Part shown: positions 37,429-46,812 of the stretch, piece after piece
How the letters are laid out: each line of letters starts with the position of its first letter
How positions within the stretch are numbered: position 1 is the first letter of the stretch
From: Ruminiclostridium cellulolyticum H10
GTDB taxonomy: Bacteria > Bacillota > Clostridia > Acetivibrionales > DSM-1351
Length of the DNA stretch: 64,000 bases
Assembly: GCF_000022065.1 (NCBI RefSeq)
Contig: NC_011898.1
Location: forward strand, 3,165,501 to 3,229,500
Reading direction: 5' to 3'
The notes under the pieces: generated by a model
What the model was told of the DNA's origin: nothing
Database searches by the model: none
The model's input: the letters and a program-made list of their open reading frames with translations, nothing else
Translations under genes and position numbers: made by a program

Positions 37429-37678
37429 TATTAAATGGCTCTAGTTCCTCCTTGCTGATACCCTCAATAAATTCCCACTCTTTGCTTTCCGTATCTTTAA
37501 ACCATTTAGGAAACATATCACAGGATTTCTCGGTCGATTTTATAATCCTTTAACGTTCGTTAGCTTTGTTCTTCTTTAAAATAGTTTGCCAAATCCATTA
37601 TTCTTTTATCATCAAATTTAGTTATAAAGCTTTTAACTCTGAGCAAAATCCTCAAAGCATTAGCAAGTTTGATATGTT
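37409..37678 (-). pseudogene. Decayed small regulator-like gene upstream of the FUSC gene
   Basis: Two adjacent minus-strand stretches read like one helical protein. The first is LANALRILLRVKSFITKFDD and KRIMDLANYFKEEQS, ending in TAA. The second is MFPKWFKDTESKEWEFIEGI and SKEELEPFNNAFKKI, ending at 37409 inside the FUSC gene. The second part resembles the C-terminal helices of MarR-like regulators. No intact start exists. This is low-confidence evidence for a lost regulator of the FUSC exporter. Confidence 0.4.
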
Positions 37679-37857
37679 GGATTTAATCATATGTCAGATA
37701 ATTAATTTACACCATTTTCTATGGTAAACATTCTTCATATCTCTAGTTTAACATATCCACGGCTTCTATTCGTTTGTGTAAATATTTCACTCTGATTACA
37801 ATGAGTTGGACTATAGCAACAACTCCAAGGGAGACACATATTAAAATGAAGCGAATT

Positions 37858-37895
37858 ATCAGTGTTATTAACTCAGACAAGATAATAACACTGAT
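37858..37895 (-). terminator. Hairpin after the VanS-like kinase gene
   Basis: A perfect 12-bp inverted repeat (ATCAGTGTTATT, 37858-37869, with 37884-37895) lies 20 bp past the kinase stop. A modest T-rich tract follows on the minus strand. It likely ends the two-component operon. Confidence 0.7.
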
Positions 37896-37914
37896 TGATT
37901 AGCACAATAAAATT

Positions 37915-39003
37915 TTATGTATTGGTATTAAGCCGGACTTCAAACACCGTTTTGTTATCATTGCTTTTGACATGAATTTCTCCCTTATGTTTTTCTACTA
38001 TACTTTTAACTATTGCAAGTCCAAGACCGACTCCAGCACAACTATTTGAACGCGATTTATCTACACGATAAAACCTGTCGAAAATATAAGGCAAGTTTTG
38101 TTCAGGAATTGTAATCCCGTAATTGGTAACCCTTACAAAAGCCCCGAAGGGTTCCTTCCTCAACATAACATCTATATTCCCACCGTTTGGACTATACTTC
38201 ACAGCATTACTAATAAGATTATCAAACACTCTGGCTATCAGTGTTCCGTCAGCAGATGTATACACTTTTTCATCAGGAAAGTCAATCCTGCAACATATGT
38301 TTTTTTCTTGTAAAATAGGCATTAAGCCTGCTACTACTTGTCTGACCAATTCGGCGACATCAATTTTTGTTATATCTAATTTATATTCCTTGCTGCTTAC
38401 ATTTGTAAATTCAAAAAGCTGATCAACAAGCAACTTAAGCTGCTCGCATTTGGAGTAGGCTACATGAGCATATTGCATCATGTAATCTTCATTATCATTC
38501 TGTTTACATTCAATAATCATTTGCAAATATCCAATAATTGATGTAAGAGGTGTTCTGAGATCATGGGAGATATTGTTTATCATCTCATCTTTTGACTTTT
38601 CCCACCTCTTTTCTTCAGCAATTAATCGTTCTAGTTCGCTTGACATTTTGTTTACAGCTTTTGATAGATTGCCAAGTTCATCGGTTCTTTCATCAAAAAT
38701 CTGTATCCCCAGATTTCCTTCTGATATCTGTTCAACTAATTGCGTAATTTTCTCAATAAACTTAATACTTTTTTTTGTCAGTAAAAGAAAAAAGGCACTC
38801 ATAAGCATAATAAATACCAACATGACTGCCAGAAGGAAAACTACTACATTTGCATTAACCCAATTTAAAAAATCCTCATAATTATAATAAAATGCAATAC
38901 AAACTGTCATAAACACAAAAAATACACAAACACCTGCAAGTACTGCACTTAAAAGATATGTAAGTATTAATTTTATCCGTATAGAGTTTAATTTAGCCCT
39001 CAA
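37915..39003 (-). CDS. VanS-like sensor histidine kinase
   Basis: This 362-residue protein has two membrane helices (about 10-38 and 44-75) with a very short outer loop, then a HAMP domain (about 75-128). The HisKA domain carries the phospho-His in NNISHDLRTPLTSIIGYLQM (about residue 147). The HATPase domain has DNLISNAVKYSPNGG and GVGLGLAIVKSIVEKHKGEI. Its start overlaps the response regulator gene by 11 bp. The short sensing loop fits intramembrane-sensing kinases that detect wall-active compounds. The neighbouring serine hydrolase upstream of the regulator is a plausible target. Confidence 0.93.
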   Translation of the reverse strand: MRAKLNSIRIKLILTYLLSAVLAGVCVFFVFMTVCIAFYYNYEDFLNWVNANVVVFLLAVMLVFIMLMSAFFLLLTKKSIKFIEKITQLVEQISEGNLGIQIFDERTDELGNLSKAVNKMSSELERLIAEEKRWEKSKDEMINNISHDLRTPLTSIIGYLQMIIECKQNDNEDYMMQYAHVAYSKCEQLKLLVDQLFEFTNVSSKEYKLDITKIDVAELVRQVVAGLMPILQEKNICCRIDFPDEKVYTSADGTLIARVFDNLISNAVKYSPNGGNIDVMLRKEPFGAFVRVTNYGITIPEQNLPYIFDRFYRVDKSRSNSCAGVGLGLAIVKSIVEKHKGEIHVKSNDNKTVFEVRLNTNT

Positions 39004-39697
39004 TTTTATATCCTACTCCCCAAATTGTTTTTATAATTTTAGGTTCTTTAGGATTTGATTCCAATTTTTCTCTCATTCTCCAAATATGAACCATTACGGT
39101 ATTATTCGATTCATAGAATTTTTGTTTCCAAACGCTTTCAAATATTTTTTCCACACTAAAAACCTTACCAGGGCTGCCAGCAAGCAAAAGCAATATTTCG
39201 TACTCTGTCGGTGTAAGATCAACTATATTTCCGAGTAAAGATACTGTGTGATTATTCTTGTTTATAGATAAACCACAGATATTAATTATGTTTTCATCAT
39301 GCTGTTTATCCAGTACTTGAGTGTTCATATAGAAAGAACGTCTCAGTTGTGATTTGACTCTTGCCATGAGTTCCATTGGGTTAAAGGGTTTGGCTAAATA
39401 ATCGTCAGCACCGGTACCAAGACCCATAATTTTATCCATATCACATGATTTTGCACTGACCATAATAATTGGTATAATATATGATTCTCTAATTTTCCGG
39501 CATATCTGCAAACCATCTTCTCCAGGCAGCATAATGTCAAGTATTAAAAGGTGTATTTTTTGTTTTGCAAGAATTTCCACACCTTCATCACCGTTAAATC
39601 CCACCAAAACATTGTAGCCCTCATTTTGGAGATATATTCTGATCAATTCCACTATCTCTTTATCATCATCAATAACCAGTATATTGTACTTTTCCAT
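38993..39697 (-). CDS. VanR-like (OmpR-family) response regulator
   Basis: This 234-residue protein has a receiver domain (about 3-118) with DDDKE near the N-terminus, the phospho-Asp in LLILDIMLPGEDG (about 53), Ser in MVSAKS and Lys in LAKPFNPMELMARV. A winged-helix DNA-binding domain follows (about 140-232), with LTPTEYEILLLLAGSPGKVF and NTVMVHIWRMREKL. It pairs with the kinase at 37915-39003, whose gene it overlaps. It sits downstream of the serine hydrolase gene on the same strand, separated by a hairpin at 39726-39772. Confidence 0.95.
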   Translation of the reverse strand: MEKYNILVIDDDKEIVELIRIYLQNEGYNVLVGFNGDEGVEILAKQKIHLLILDIMLPGEDGLQICRKIRESYIIPIIMVSAKSCDMDKIMGLGTGADDYLAKPFNPMELMARVKSQLRRSFYMNTQVLDKQHDENIINICGLSINKNNHTVSLLGNIVDLTPTEYEILLLLAGSPGKVFSVEKIFESVWKQKFYESNNTVMVHIWRMREKLESNPKEPKIIKTIWGVGYKIEG

Positions 39698-39725
39698 TCG
39701 ACTTTTTCCTTATAAAAGTAATTTG

Positions 39726-39772
39726 TATAATATGGGTACTTTACCAAATTAAGTTATAATACCCATATTATA
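39726..39772 (-). terminator. Hairpin between serine hydrolase and VanRS-like operon
   Basis: A 13-bp inverted repeat (39726-39738 with 39760-39772, TATAATATGGGTA) lies 38 bp past the hydrolase stop and 29 bp before the regulator start. AT-rich flanks without a long T-run make it a terminator or attenuator. Confidence 0.6.
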
Positions 39773-39809
39773 TCTTATCAAACCGCCTATATCAATTGTA
39801 CACCATCTG

Positions 39810-41798
39810 TTATTGGAGTTTAAAGCCCAGCAGATTCCAGTAATTCAGAAACCAAATAAATACACTGCATGATATTGCTGAGATTGTATAGATTATTCTT
39901 GAACTAAGAGTCTTTTGTCTCTTAACCCAAAGCAAAACGCAGAAGACAATTATACCGATAGACAAAACAGCTCCTAAAAGAAGCCCGCTGATCGATATAT
40001 AACCGACAAGGGGTAATCCATATTGTATTTCATAGGTTGCAGTCATCAGTAGCAAAACAAAAGCTATCATACTAATCACATTCAACATACAAACAGACCA
40101 TAGTGTAGCGTTTGAGGCTAATTCAAGCTTTGTAAGCGACGATTCTTTTTTCTTGTTTTTTCTCCTAAAAAACGAAAAAGTTATCCCTATAATGTTAAAA
40201 ATAAATATCAACATGCAAGCAGTTAGAGTAATAAAGTTGAAATCTCTGGTTTCATACCAATGAATTTTTTCAAATGTCTTTTGAGGTTCATTGTTAAACG
40301 CATATGCAGTATTCCCCTGCTTATCTTTTTGGAAGACAATATCACTGTTGTCATCCTGACGTTTTAAAATCAAATCACCGGTTTGAATAAGCTTTGTAGC
40401 TATAGGATTACCCTCAAATGAGGTGCTGTGCATAAATAATGCACCCTCTTTACTATTTAAAATTTTCATTTCTCCATCATTAGAAAAAAGAGCCATGACT
40501 TTTAGAAGTGTAGTAACACTTATGTCATCATAGCTTCTATATATACCTGTATAATCGCTGTTCCTTTGTTTATACCCAGCAAAATATTGTACTTTGCCAG
40601 TCTCACGTGGAAAATAATGATCAAGGAATTCACTTTCAAAAGTAATTGGTAACGTACTGAGCGTATTAACTTCAACAAAAAAACCAATATTGTATTCCGG
40701 TAAAAGATATAATGTACTTATATAGCCTGACGCATCCCCTCCTTCGTGCTTAATCGCTTTTTGATTATTATCGTAACTTTGCATAAAGGTATAGCACATC
40801 CCCGGAAGTACAGGATTATTTGTGAACTGTTGAGTATGCATCAGTTTTGAAGTTTCTGCCTTTAATATACTTTTTTCTTTATATCTGCCGTTTTGCAAAT
40901 GGGCAATCATAAATTTAGCCATATCGTCAGCTGTAGAATATATACATCCTTCGCCAAGCCCCGGCAAGTTTATTTCAGATGTTGAAGGCTGCATTGTTGT
41001 ACCATCAAAGATATAAGGTATCGCCAGATTATCAGGTATTTCACCCGCCGTACTATTGGTCATACCAAGCGGTTCAAGAATATTTGTTTTGATATAATCC
41101 CTAAATGGCATTTCTGATATTCCCTCAACCAGATAGCCTAAAAGGTTATAGCCAAGATTGGAATATCTCGTAAACGATCCTGGTTCTCTTAACACACTAC
41201 CAAGTTTCATTTTTAGATAATCTTCGTATGACAAAATTTCATCTTTTGTTTTTGAAGCACCACCAATAACACTACCTTCATCAAGACCACTTGTATGTGT
41301 AAGTAAGTTTGAAAATGTAACTGGGTTTGTAAATTTATTATTAACTTTGATTTTTTTCAGATACATGTTTACATTATCATTAAGATCTTTAATTTTACCT
41401 TTCTCATATAGCTGGATCACTGCAGTACCTGTAAACAATTTACCTATTGAACAAATATAGAATGCTGTCTTATCTGGATTTATAGGAACTTTATTCTTAA
41501 GATCTGCATATCCATATCCTTTCTTAAGTAATATTTGACCGTTTTTAACAACCGAGATTATAGCACCTGGTACACTATCCTTTTCCATATACTTTTTAAA
41601 AAAGTCATCACAGAATTTTTCCAATTCCTTAGGATCGTTTGGTCCATCACTTGAAGTAGTACTACTTACATTAGAAATTTGTTTACTAGGGTTTGCTGAT
41701 TGTGCGGCCAAAGTATTTGACCAACAAATACAAATAAATGCTGATAATAACATTACGGAAAGTATTCTTTTTTGTTTTTTAGTTTTGTTAATTTGCAA
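39810..41798 (-). CDS. Membrane-anchored serine hydrolase (class C beta-lactamase/PBP4* fold)
   Basis: This 662-residue protein has a signal peptide or anchor (about 10-32), then a penicillin-recognising serine hydrolase domain (about 60-420). Motifs: S-x-x-K in YICSIGKLFTGTAVIQLYE (about 117-120), Y-x-N in TRYSNLGYNLLGYLVEGI, and an HxG-like KHEGGDASGY. The C-terminal 150 residues carry four membrane helices from about 525 on. Such proteins act as esterases, D-aminopeptidases or peptidoglycan-modifying enzymes rather than as true beta-lactamases. The gene has a strong ribosome site (GGAGGTGAGT). It is next to a VanRS-like pair and may be part of its cell-wall response. Confidence 0.88.
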   Translation of the reverse strand: MQINKTKKQKRILSVMLLSAFICICWSNTLAAQSANPSKQISNVSSTTSSDGPNDPKELEKFCDDFFKKYMEKDSVPGAIISVVKNGQILLKKGYGYADLKNKVPINPDKTAFYICSIGKLFTGTAVIQLYEKGKIKDLNDNVNMYLKKIKVNNKFTNPVTFSNLLTHTSGLDEGSVIGGASKTKDEILSYEDYLKMKLGSVLREPGSFTRYSNLGYNLLGYLVEGISEMPFRDYIKTNILEPLGMTNSTAGEIPDNLAIPYIFDGTTMQPSTSEINLPGLGEGCIYSTADDMAKFMIAHLQNGRYKEKSILKAETSKLMHTQQFTNNPVLPGMCYTFMQSYDNNQKAIKHEGGDASGYISTLYLLPEYNIGFFVEVNTLSTLPITFESEFLDHYFPRETGKVQYFAGYKQRNSDYTGIYRSYDDISVTTLLKVMALFSNDGEMKILNSKEGALFMHSTSFEGNPIATKLIQTGDLILKRQDDNSDIVFQKDKQGNTAYAFNNEPQKTFEKIHWYETRDFNFITLTACMLIFIFNIIGITFSFFRRKNKKKESSLTKLELASNATLWSVCMLNVISMIAFVLLLMTATYEIQYGLPLVGYISISGLLLGAVLSIGIIVFCVLLWVKRQKTLSSRIIYTISAISCSVFIWFLNYWNLLGFKLQ

Positions 41799-42010
41799 AA
41801 CATACTCACCTCCACTGAAAGTATATACAATACATACGGTGAAGGTTTAACTTCTTTCTTAAAAGTTTTTAACGAAAATCTTACAATTACATCTATTTTA
41901 CTCTCTAAAGAGCTACTAATTTCAGTTCAAAGTATTGGACCACAAAGCCCTCTATTAATCAGTATTTAGCTGTCCAAGAAATCATCCTCACCCCTCCTTT
42001 TATTTTTATA

Positions 42011-42763
42011 TTAATAAATCGCTACTGGTCCGTGTGGGCCATCTATAATTTCTATTTTTGTTTCAAAAATATCTGTCAAAATTTCTGAGTTCATAATCTC
42101 TTTTACAGTTCCAAAGGCAGCAATTTGGCCATCCTTCATGGCACAAATCCTATCAGAATATTTGGCTGAAAAATTGATATCATGCATAACAGTAAGAATT
42201 GTTCTTCCAAACTTGTCAGCAGCATGCCTCAAATGTTCCATCATTTGAACAGAACGAGCAACATCAAGATTATTAAGAGGTTCATCTAAAAGTACATATT
42301 CTGTCTCTTGGCATAAAACCATTGCAACATACGCCCTTTGCCTTTGGCCTCCAGAAAGTTCATCTAAATATCTGTTTTCTAAATCAGATAGGCCTAAAAA
42401 ATCTATGTATTTAGAAATAACTTCCTCGTCCCTTTTGGTTAATCTGCCCTTTGAATGCGGAAAACGTCCGAATCCAACTAATTGTCTAACAGTAAGCTTC
42501 GTTATGAAGTGATTTTCTTGTCGCAAAATAGTTAAAATTTTTGCTAAATCTTCAGATTTAGACATAGAAACATCCATATTTGCCACCTGAATTTGGCCTT
42601 CATCCATATCTAAAAGTCTTCCAATCATTAAAAGTGTCGTAGACTTTCCAGCCCCGTTTGGTCCGATTAGAGAAGTTAGACCAGCTTTTGGTATTTTAAT
42701 ATTTAAAGGTCCGATTTTCACTTCATCACTATACGCTTTTTTAACACCATGTATCTTTATCAT
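42011..42763 (-). CDS. Siderophore/heme ABC transporter ATPase
   Basis: This 250-residue ATPase of the FecE/FhuC type has Walker A in LIGPNGAGKSTTLLMIGRLL (about 35-45), the Q-loop in LRQENHF, the signature in LDELSGGQRQRAYVAMVL (about 135) and Walker B in YVLLDEPLNNLD (about 160). The switch His is in TVMHDINFSAKYSD. It powers uptake of ferric siderophore through the two permeases encoded upstream. Its ATG overlaps the stop of the second permease (ATGA). It is the last gene of the four-gene operon. Confidence 0.95.
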   Translation of the reverse strand: MIKIHGVKKAYSDEVKIGPLNIKIPKAGLTSLIGPNGAGKSTTLLMIGRLLDMDEGQIQVANMDVSMSKSEDLAKILTILRQENHFITKLTVRQLVGFGRFPHSKGRLTKRDEEVISKYIDFLGLSDLENRYLDELSGGQRQRAYVAMVLCQETEYVLLDEPLNNLDVARSVQMMEHLRHAADKFGRTILTVMHDINFSAKYSDRICAMKDGQIAAFGTVKEIMNSEILTDIFETKIEIIDGPHGPVAIY

Positions 42764-43818
42764 AAAGTTCCCTTCCTTAAAATTACAAGTAAAAATGTTA
42801 TTCCACCAAACATTTCGATAATAATTGAAACTACACCTTGAGCATTGAACACATGATTCATAAAAAAGTATGCTCCCGCTAATATCAAAAATCCTATAAC
42901 AAGAGCCATTGGAAAAATATATCTGTGATCATAGGTTTGTGCTGCCTGATAACTTAAAGTTGCAACTAAAAATCCATAGAAAGTAAGTGGTCCAACTAAA
43001 GCAGTTGAAATTGACATTAAAACAGAAACTAATACAAGAGTATAAATAACGTTAAATTGATGATTAACTCCCAAAGATGTACTGGCATCCTTTCCAAGTG
43101 AAACAACATTTAACTTTTTTGAATGAGCAATAAGAAGGATTGCAGCAATTATTACAATTGGAATTGCAATAGGAAAATATTCAGAATCCGCATTATTTAC
43201 AGAACCAAACAGTCTCGCCTGTAAAATATCAAACTCTGAGGGAGCAATAAGCCTCCTCATAAAAGACGACAAGGACTTAAGCCCAGTTCCAATGATAACT
43301 CCAACTAAGAGCATAAGTTGTAAATTTCCATATTTTCCAGAAAGTAACCACCCAAAAAGTACTAAACACATGAGCATCATAGCAACAACTTGAAATAAAA
43401 ATGATCCAACGCTACTAAAACTTATTAATGCACTAGCACCAAATAAAAAAATTGTACTAGTTTGTATTGTTGAATAAAGTGCTTCAAATCCTAAAAGCGA
43501 AGGAGTTATTACCCTGTTATTTGTGATTGATTGAAAAGCAACAGTGGACAAACTCTGGCAAAATGCAGAGATAATCATTGCTACAAGAGCTACCATTCTT
43601 CTTCTAACAACTGGAATAAAAGAAGGAGAATCTATTGGAACCGGATTATTATAAACCAAAAGACCATAGGAAGAAAGAACTCCCAGAGAAATCAATGTTA
43701 TCAACAAAATCCAATAGCGTTTTTCTTCTTTGTTAGAACGAAAAGCTCTAGCAGATCTATTTTTAGAACGACTTGAATTTCCTAATTTATTCTTGTTACT
43801 AATTACTAATTCTGTCAT
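42760..43818 (-). CDS. Siderophore ABC transporter permease (FecCD family), second subunit
   Basis: This 352-residue permease of the BtuC/FecD fold has about nine or ten membrane helices. The N-terminal 35 residues are basic and cytoplasmic. The family's coupling-loop region is recognisable near LGKDASTSLGVNHQFNVIYT (about 240), where the L-G pair contacts the ATPase, followed by LVGPLTFYGFLVATLSYQAA. Both gene ends overlap the neighbours by 4 bp, so translation is coupled. It forms a heterodimer with the product of 43815-44825. Gene order and divergence resemble YclNOPQ/FatBCD-type catecholate siderophore systems; the substrate is inferred. Confidence 0.93.
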   Translation of the reverse strand: MTELVISNKNKLGNSSRSKNRSARAFRSNKEEKRYWILLITLISLGVLSSYGLLVYNNPVPIDSPSFIPVVRRRMVALVAMIISAFCQSLSTVAFQSITNNRVITPSLLGFEALYSTIQTSTIFLFGASALISFSSVGSFLFQVVAMMLMCLVLFGWLLSGKYGNLQLMLLVGVIIGTGLKSLSSFMRRLIAPSEFDILQARLFGSVNNADSEYFPIAIPIVIIAAILLIAHSKKLNVVSLGKDASTSLGVNHQFNVIYTLVLVSVLMSISTALVGPLTFYGFLVATLSYQAAQTYDHRYIFPMALVIGFLILAGAYFFMNHVFNAQGVVSIIIEMFGGITFLLVILRKGTL

Positions 43819-44825
43819 CTTAACCTCCTTTGTCTCATTAATATTACAATAAATACTACTGCCCCCACTGTTCCAAGTATCAAAGAGACAGGTACTTCAA
43901 ATGGCATTATTATTGTTCGAGAAATTATGTCACAAACAGTTATAGTACCCATTCCTAACACACATACCCAAGGTAAATTGCTCCTAAGGTCATCGCCTCT
44001 ATACATTGAAACAATGTTTGGTACAATTAAACCTAAAAAAGGCAAGTTTCCAATAACAGCTGCAACAACCCCTACCGCAAAAGATATAAGGCCAGTCCCG
44101 ATAAGAACTATCCTATTATAGTTTAATCCAAGACTCGTTGTAACATCTTCTCCTAGTCCAGCTAAAGTCAACCTGTCAGCATAGATAAAAATAAAAAAGG
44201 TAACTACAACAATTAGCCATAAATACTCATATCTTCCGATTTGAACCGATGCAAAAGAACCAACAAACCAACTTTCAATACTTTGAGTCATTTGAAAAAG
44301 CAGTCCAACAAAAGTAGATACTGCAGAAATAACTGCTCCAAGCATCATCCCAATAATAGGTACAACTATAGATGAACGAAGTTTAATTCTTTTTAAAAAT
44401 ATAAAGAAAATCATAGTTCCTAAAAAAGAAAAAATAATTGCACCAGTCATTCTTTGAACAAGAGTTGGTGCAGGAAATAATAAGTAAACAAAAGTAAGTC
44501 CTAAACCAGCCCATTCAATTGTCCCTGTTGTAGTAGGCTCAACTAAACGATTCTGTGTAACAAGTTGCATTACCAGGCCTGACATTGACATTGCTGCTCC
44601 GGTAAGCATTAGTGCAGCTGTTCTTGGAACACGAGTTATAAAAAACATATTCATTCCATCCTGTTGTCCTCGTATATCATAAACTCCAGTAAAAAGTGAT
44701 ATGCCGCCTAAAATAATAACAACTATAATTGCTAATATAAAAGATTTTGTCCATAATTTATGGTGATTGTAACTTTGGAGCTGATAATTTTCAGCCCCAG
44801 TTATTTTTTTTATTTTATGTTTCAA
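43815..44825 (-). CDS. Siderophore ABC transporter permease (FecCD family), first subunit
   Basis: This 336-residue FecCD-type permease has about nine membrane helices. Recognisable parts are the N-terminal TRVPRTAALMLTGAAMSMSG (about 85), the EPTTTGTIEWAGLGLTFVYL segment and the coupling loop LAGLGEDVTTSLGLNYNRIV (about 225), followed by VIGNLPFLGLIVPNIV. The start is TTG at 44825 with GGAG 11 bases upstream. Its gene follows the binding-protein gene by 21 bp and overlaps the second permease by 4 bp. Together they make the channel for the ferric siderophore. Confidence 0.93.
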   Translation of the reverse strand: MKHKIKKITGAENYQLQSYNHHKLWTKSFILAIIVVIILGGISLFTGVYDIRGQQDGMNMFFITRVPRTAALMLTGAAMSMSGLVMQLVTQNRLVEPTTTGTIEWAGLGLTFVYLLFPAPTLVQRMTGAIIFSFLGTMIFFIFLKRIKLRSSIVVPIIGMMLGAVISAVSTFVGLLFQMTQSIESWFVGSFASVQIGRYEYLWLIVVVTFFIFIYADRLTLAGLGEDVTTSLGLNYNRIVLIGTGLISFAVGVVAAVIGNLPFLGLIVPNIVSMYRGDDLRSNLPWVCVLGMGTITVCDIISRTIIMPFEVPVSLILGTVGAVVFIVILMRQRRLR

Positions 44826-44846
44826 CTCAAGTTATACTCCTTTATG

Positions 44847-45869
44847 CTATTTACTTAAAGCATTTGAAAGACTACTAAATAACTCTAAATAAGTTTGTAT
44901 AGATTCATTTGTGTAAGTGTCATTTGGTGCATAAACTATCTTTCCTTCAGTAACAGCAGTTATGTTTTTAAGAGCTGGTGAGTTATCAATAACATCTTGA
45001 GCAGGAACTGCGTCGGTTGTAGAAGATGTTGCAGCATCACGATCTAGTACAAACAGCCAATCTGGATTGCTTTGTGCAATTGCTTCCACGGAAACTTCAT
45101 CACCTTGGTGATTTGAAGATGCAGAACCAATTTCTAATGCAGGAGCCCATCCAAAAATTTCATACATTGGCCCCCATACACGTCCGGAATGAGGAGCTGA
45201 GAAACCAATATTTCCACCAGACACTACAACACTCATAACTGTATCCTTGCCATTATATTTAGACTTGGCATCTTCAATAGCTTTGTCAAAATCAGCCACC
45301 AACTTTTCGGCAGCTTCATTTTTATCAAAAATTTGTCCTAAAACTATTGTGGAATGCTTAAGTCCATTTACTAAGTTTTCTCCAGGAGTAGCAGCTTCTT
45401 CAGAAACATCAAAATTAAGATCAATAACAGCTGCATTTGGCACTAACGCTTTTATATCTTCATAATGACTTGCAAATCTTTGACCAATAATTACGAGCTC
45501 AGGGTCTACAGCTGCGATAATTTCAAGATTTGGTTCACGATGATTTCCAATATCCTGAACTGATTCATTACTTACATATGGTGAATCTGTAGGCATTACA
45601 CCTTTTGGAACAGCCGCTAATTCAATTCCCCAATCAGATAAAGTTTCAAAAGTTCTATTGTCTAAAGCAACTACATTTTTGGGGTTTATAGGAACAGTCA
45701 CAGTTCCATGAACATCTGTGATTTCAACTGTTAAAGGTTTAGTACTCTCATTGACTTGCTCATTAGTATCAATTTTAGCAGATTCGATGTTTGAATTTGA
45801 GCAAGCTGTAACCATTAAAGCAAAGGCTGCTATAATAGCAGTTAGTATTAAAATTTTAGATTTTTTCAT
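44847..45869 (-). CDS. Siderophore-binding lipoprotein of the ABC transporter
   Basis: I choose ATG 45869 (KKSKILILTAIIAAFALMV), which has GAGGAGA at a proper distance; the frame is open to 45908. The protein is about 340 residues with a lipoprotein signal: the lipobox is VTACSNS, with the anchored Cys at about residue 23. Two lobes follow, joined by a helix, with the family strings PKNVVALDNRTFETLSDWGI, PELVIIGQRF and PDWLFVLDRD. It captures the ferric siderophore outside the membrane and delivers it to the permeases. It is the first gene of the operon, under a Fur-type box (46005-46031). The closest type is YclQ/FatB/CeuE, inferred from sequence look. Confidence 0.93.
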   Translation of the reverse strand: MKKSKILILTAIIAAFALMVTACSNSNIESAKIDTNEQVNESTKPLTVEITDVHGTVTVPINPKNVVALDNRTFETLSDWGIELAAVPKGVMPTDSPYVSNESVQDIGNHREPNLEIIAAVDPELVIIGQRFASHYEDIKALVPNAAVIDLNFDVSEEAATPGENLVNGLKHSTIVLGQIFDKNEAAEKLVADFDKAIEDAKSKYNGKDTVMSVVVSGGNIGFSAPHSGRVWGPMYEIFGWAPALEIGSASSNHQGDEVSVEAIAQSNPDWLFVLDRDAATSSTTDAVPAQDVIDNSPALKNITAVTEGKIVYAPNDTYTNESIQTYLELFSSLSNALSK

Positions 45870-46004
45870 AAAATTTCTCCTCATAGAATATTGTGTGATA
45901 ATTAGCAAATTGTTAATATGATGAAATTAATATATGTAACATTTTTATGGTGATTTAAATAATAATTCCTCCATTCACTAACGCTATAACGACAAAACTT
46001 TTAT

Positions 46005-46031
46005 TGATATTGATATTGATATTGATTTTCA
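46005..46031 (-). promoter_or_regulatory. Fur-type iron box, tandem
   Basis: TGATAT occurs three times in a row (46005-46022) and leads into TGATATTGATTTTCA (46017-46031), a 7-1-7 Fur box with 12 of 14 arm matches to TGATAAT-N-ATTATCA. On the minus strand a TTGAAA (plus 46027-46032) could serve as the -35. Fur binding here would repress the siderophore operon when iron is plentiful. Confidence 0.7.
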
Positions 46032-46106
46032 ATTTCATTTATCTGGGTTTTAATATACCAAATATAAAATATATTTTCAACTATTTTTTAGTGGTAAAAA
46101 AAGGTA

Positions 46107-46146
46107 TAAAAAAGCGGCAGCATCTAATGTCTAAAATGCCACCGCT
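46107..46146 (-). terminator. Rho-independent terminator, gene of origin unclear
   Basis: AGCGG/CCGCT and GCAT/ATGC pair around a small internal loop (46113-46146). On the minus strand TTTTTT follows, then a second T-run. The nearest upstream coding sequence on that strand is the gene fragment at 46429-46666, about 280 bp away. Confidence 0.7.
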
Positions 46147-46428
46147 AATTTAACTACATACTAGCATATATGTTCCTATTAACGGTAGAAAACCGTCAGT
46201 GCCTACTATGAATTCGGTCTGAAACTCCAGAGGGATATTCAACATAATCTAACAAATACTAGGCTTCCACTATCACCCAGCTCACTGTAATTTTTCAAAG
46301 ATGTTTACTATCTCTATCATCGTCATCTTTTTATTAAATTGATAACTAAGACTTTGTAAATATTTTTATGGCAATTTTATGAAGTGATTTTTTATTTAAT
46401 CCTATATTTTCTCATGTCGAATAATTTC

Positions 46429-46666
46429 TTACTTTTCATTCAATGACCTTGCCTTAATAAAATAGACAGCAAGAACTCCATCCGTTGAGAATGGTGTAAC
46501 ATAACCATTGGTTGAATGTGTCATGTGACGGTTATAGAACAACTCTGTATCTTCAAGAACAGCTTTTTTGCCTCTACATGAAACTTCAAATTTGTAAGCC
46601 GTGTAGAATCAGTGATTCATCCGTTTTCTTTCTCCAAGTATTATGAATTCCCCACGGATTTCCCAC
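46429..46666 (-). pseudogene. C-terminal fragment of an unrecognised gene, frameshifted
   Basis: The last 55 codons read like a conserved protein end: KFEVSCRGKKAVLEDTELFY, then RHMTHSTNGYVTPFSTDGVL and KARSLNEK, stopping at TAA 46429-46431. Just upstream in another frame is VGNPWGIHNTWRKKTDESLI. No start or ribosome site is present. I do not recognise the family. It is a remnant left by deletion. Confidence 0.45.
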
Positions 46667-46783
46667 AAAAAAATATTCCCCCACTCAAATGTAAATTAAT
46701 GTAATATATCAACTCAGTAAAACAAGCATTTCATTATATATCGGCACTGGTTCCTGTTATAGTAAACTATATTAATAATGATT

Positions 46784-46806
46784 AAAAAGGAGAGCCTGAG
46801 CTCTCC
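46784..46806 (-). terminator. Rho-independent terminator after the zinc-ribbon gene
   Basis: On the minus strand the near-perfect hairpin GGAGAGCTCAGGCTCTCC (46789-46806) is followed by TTTTT. It begins 6 bp past the stop of the gene at 46813. Confidence 0.9.
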
Positions 46807-46812
46807 TCTTAT

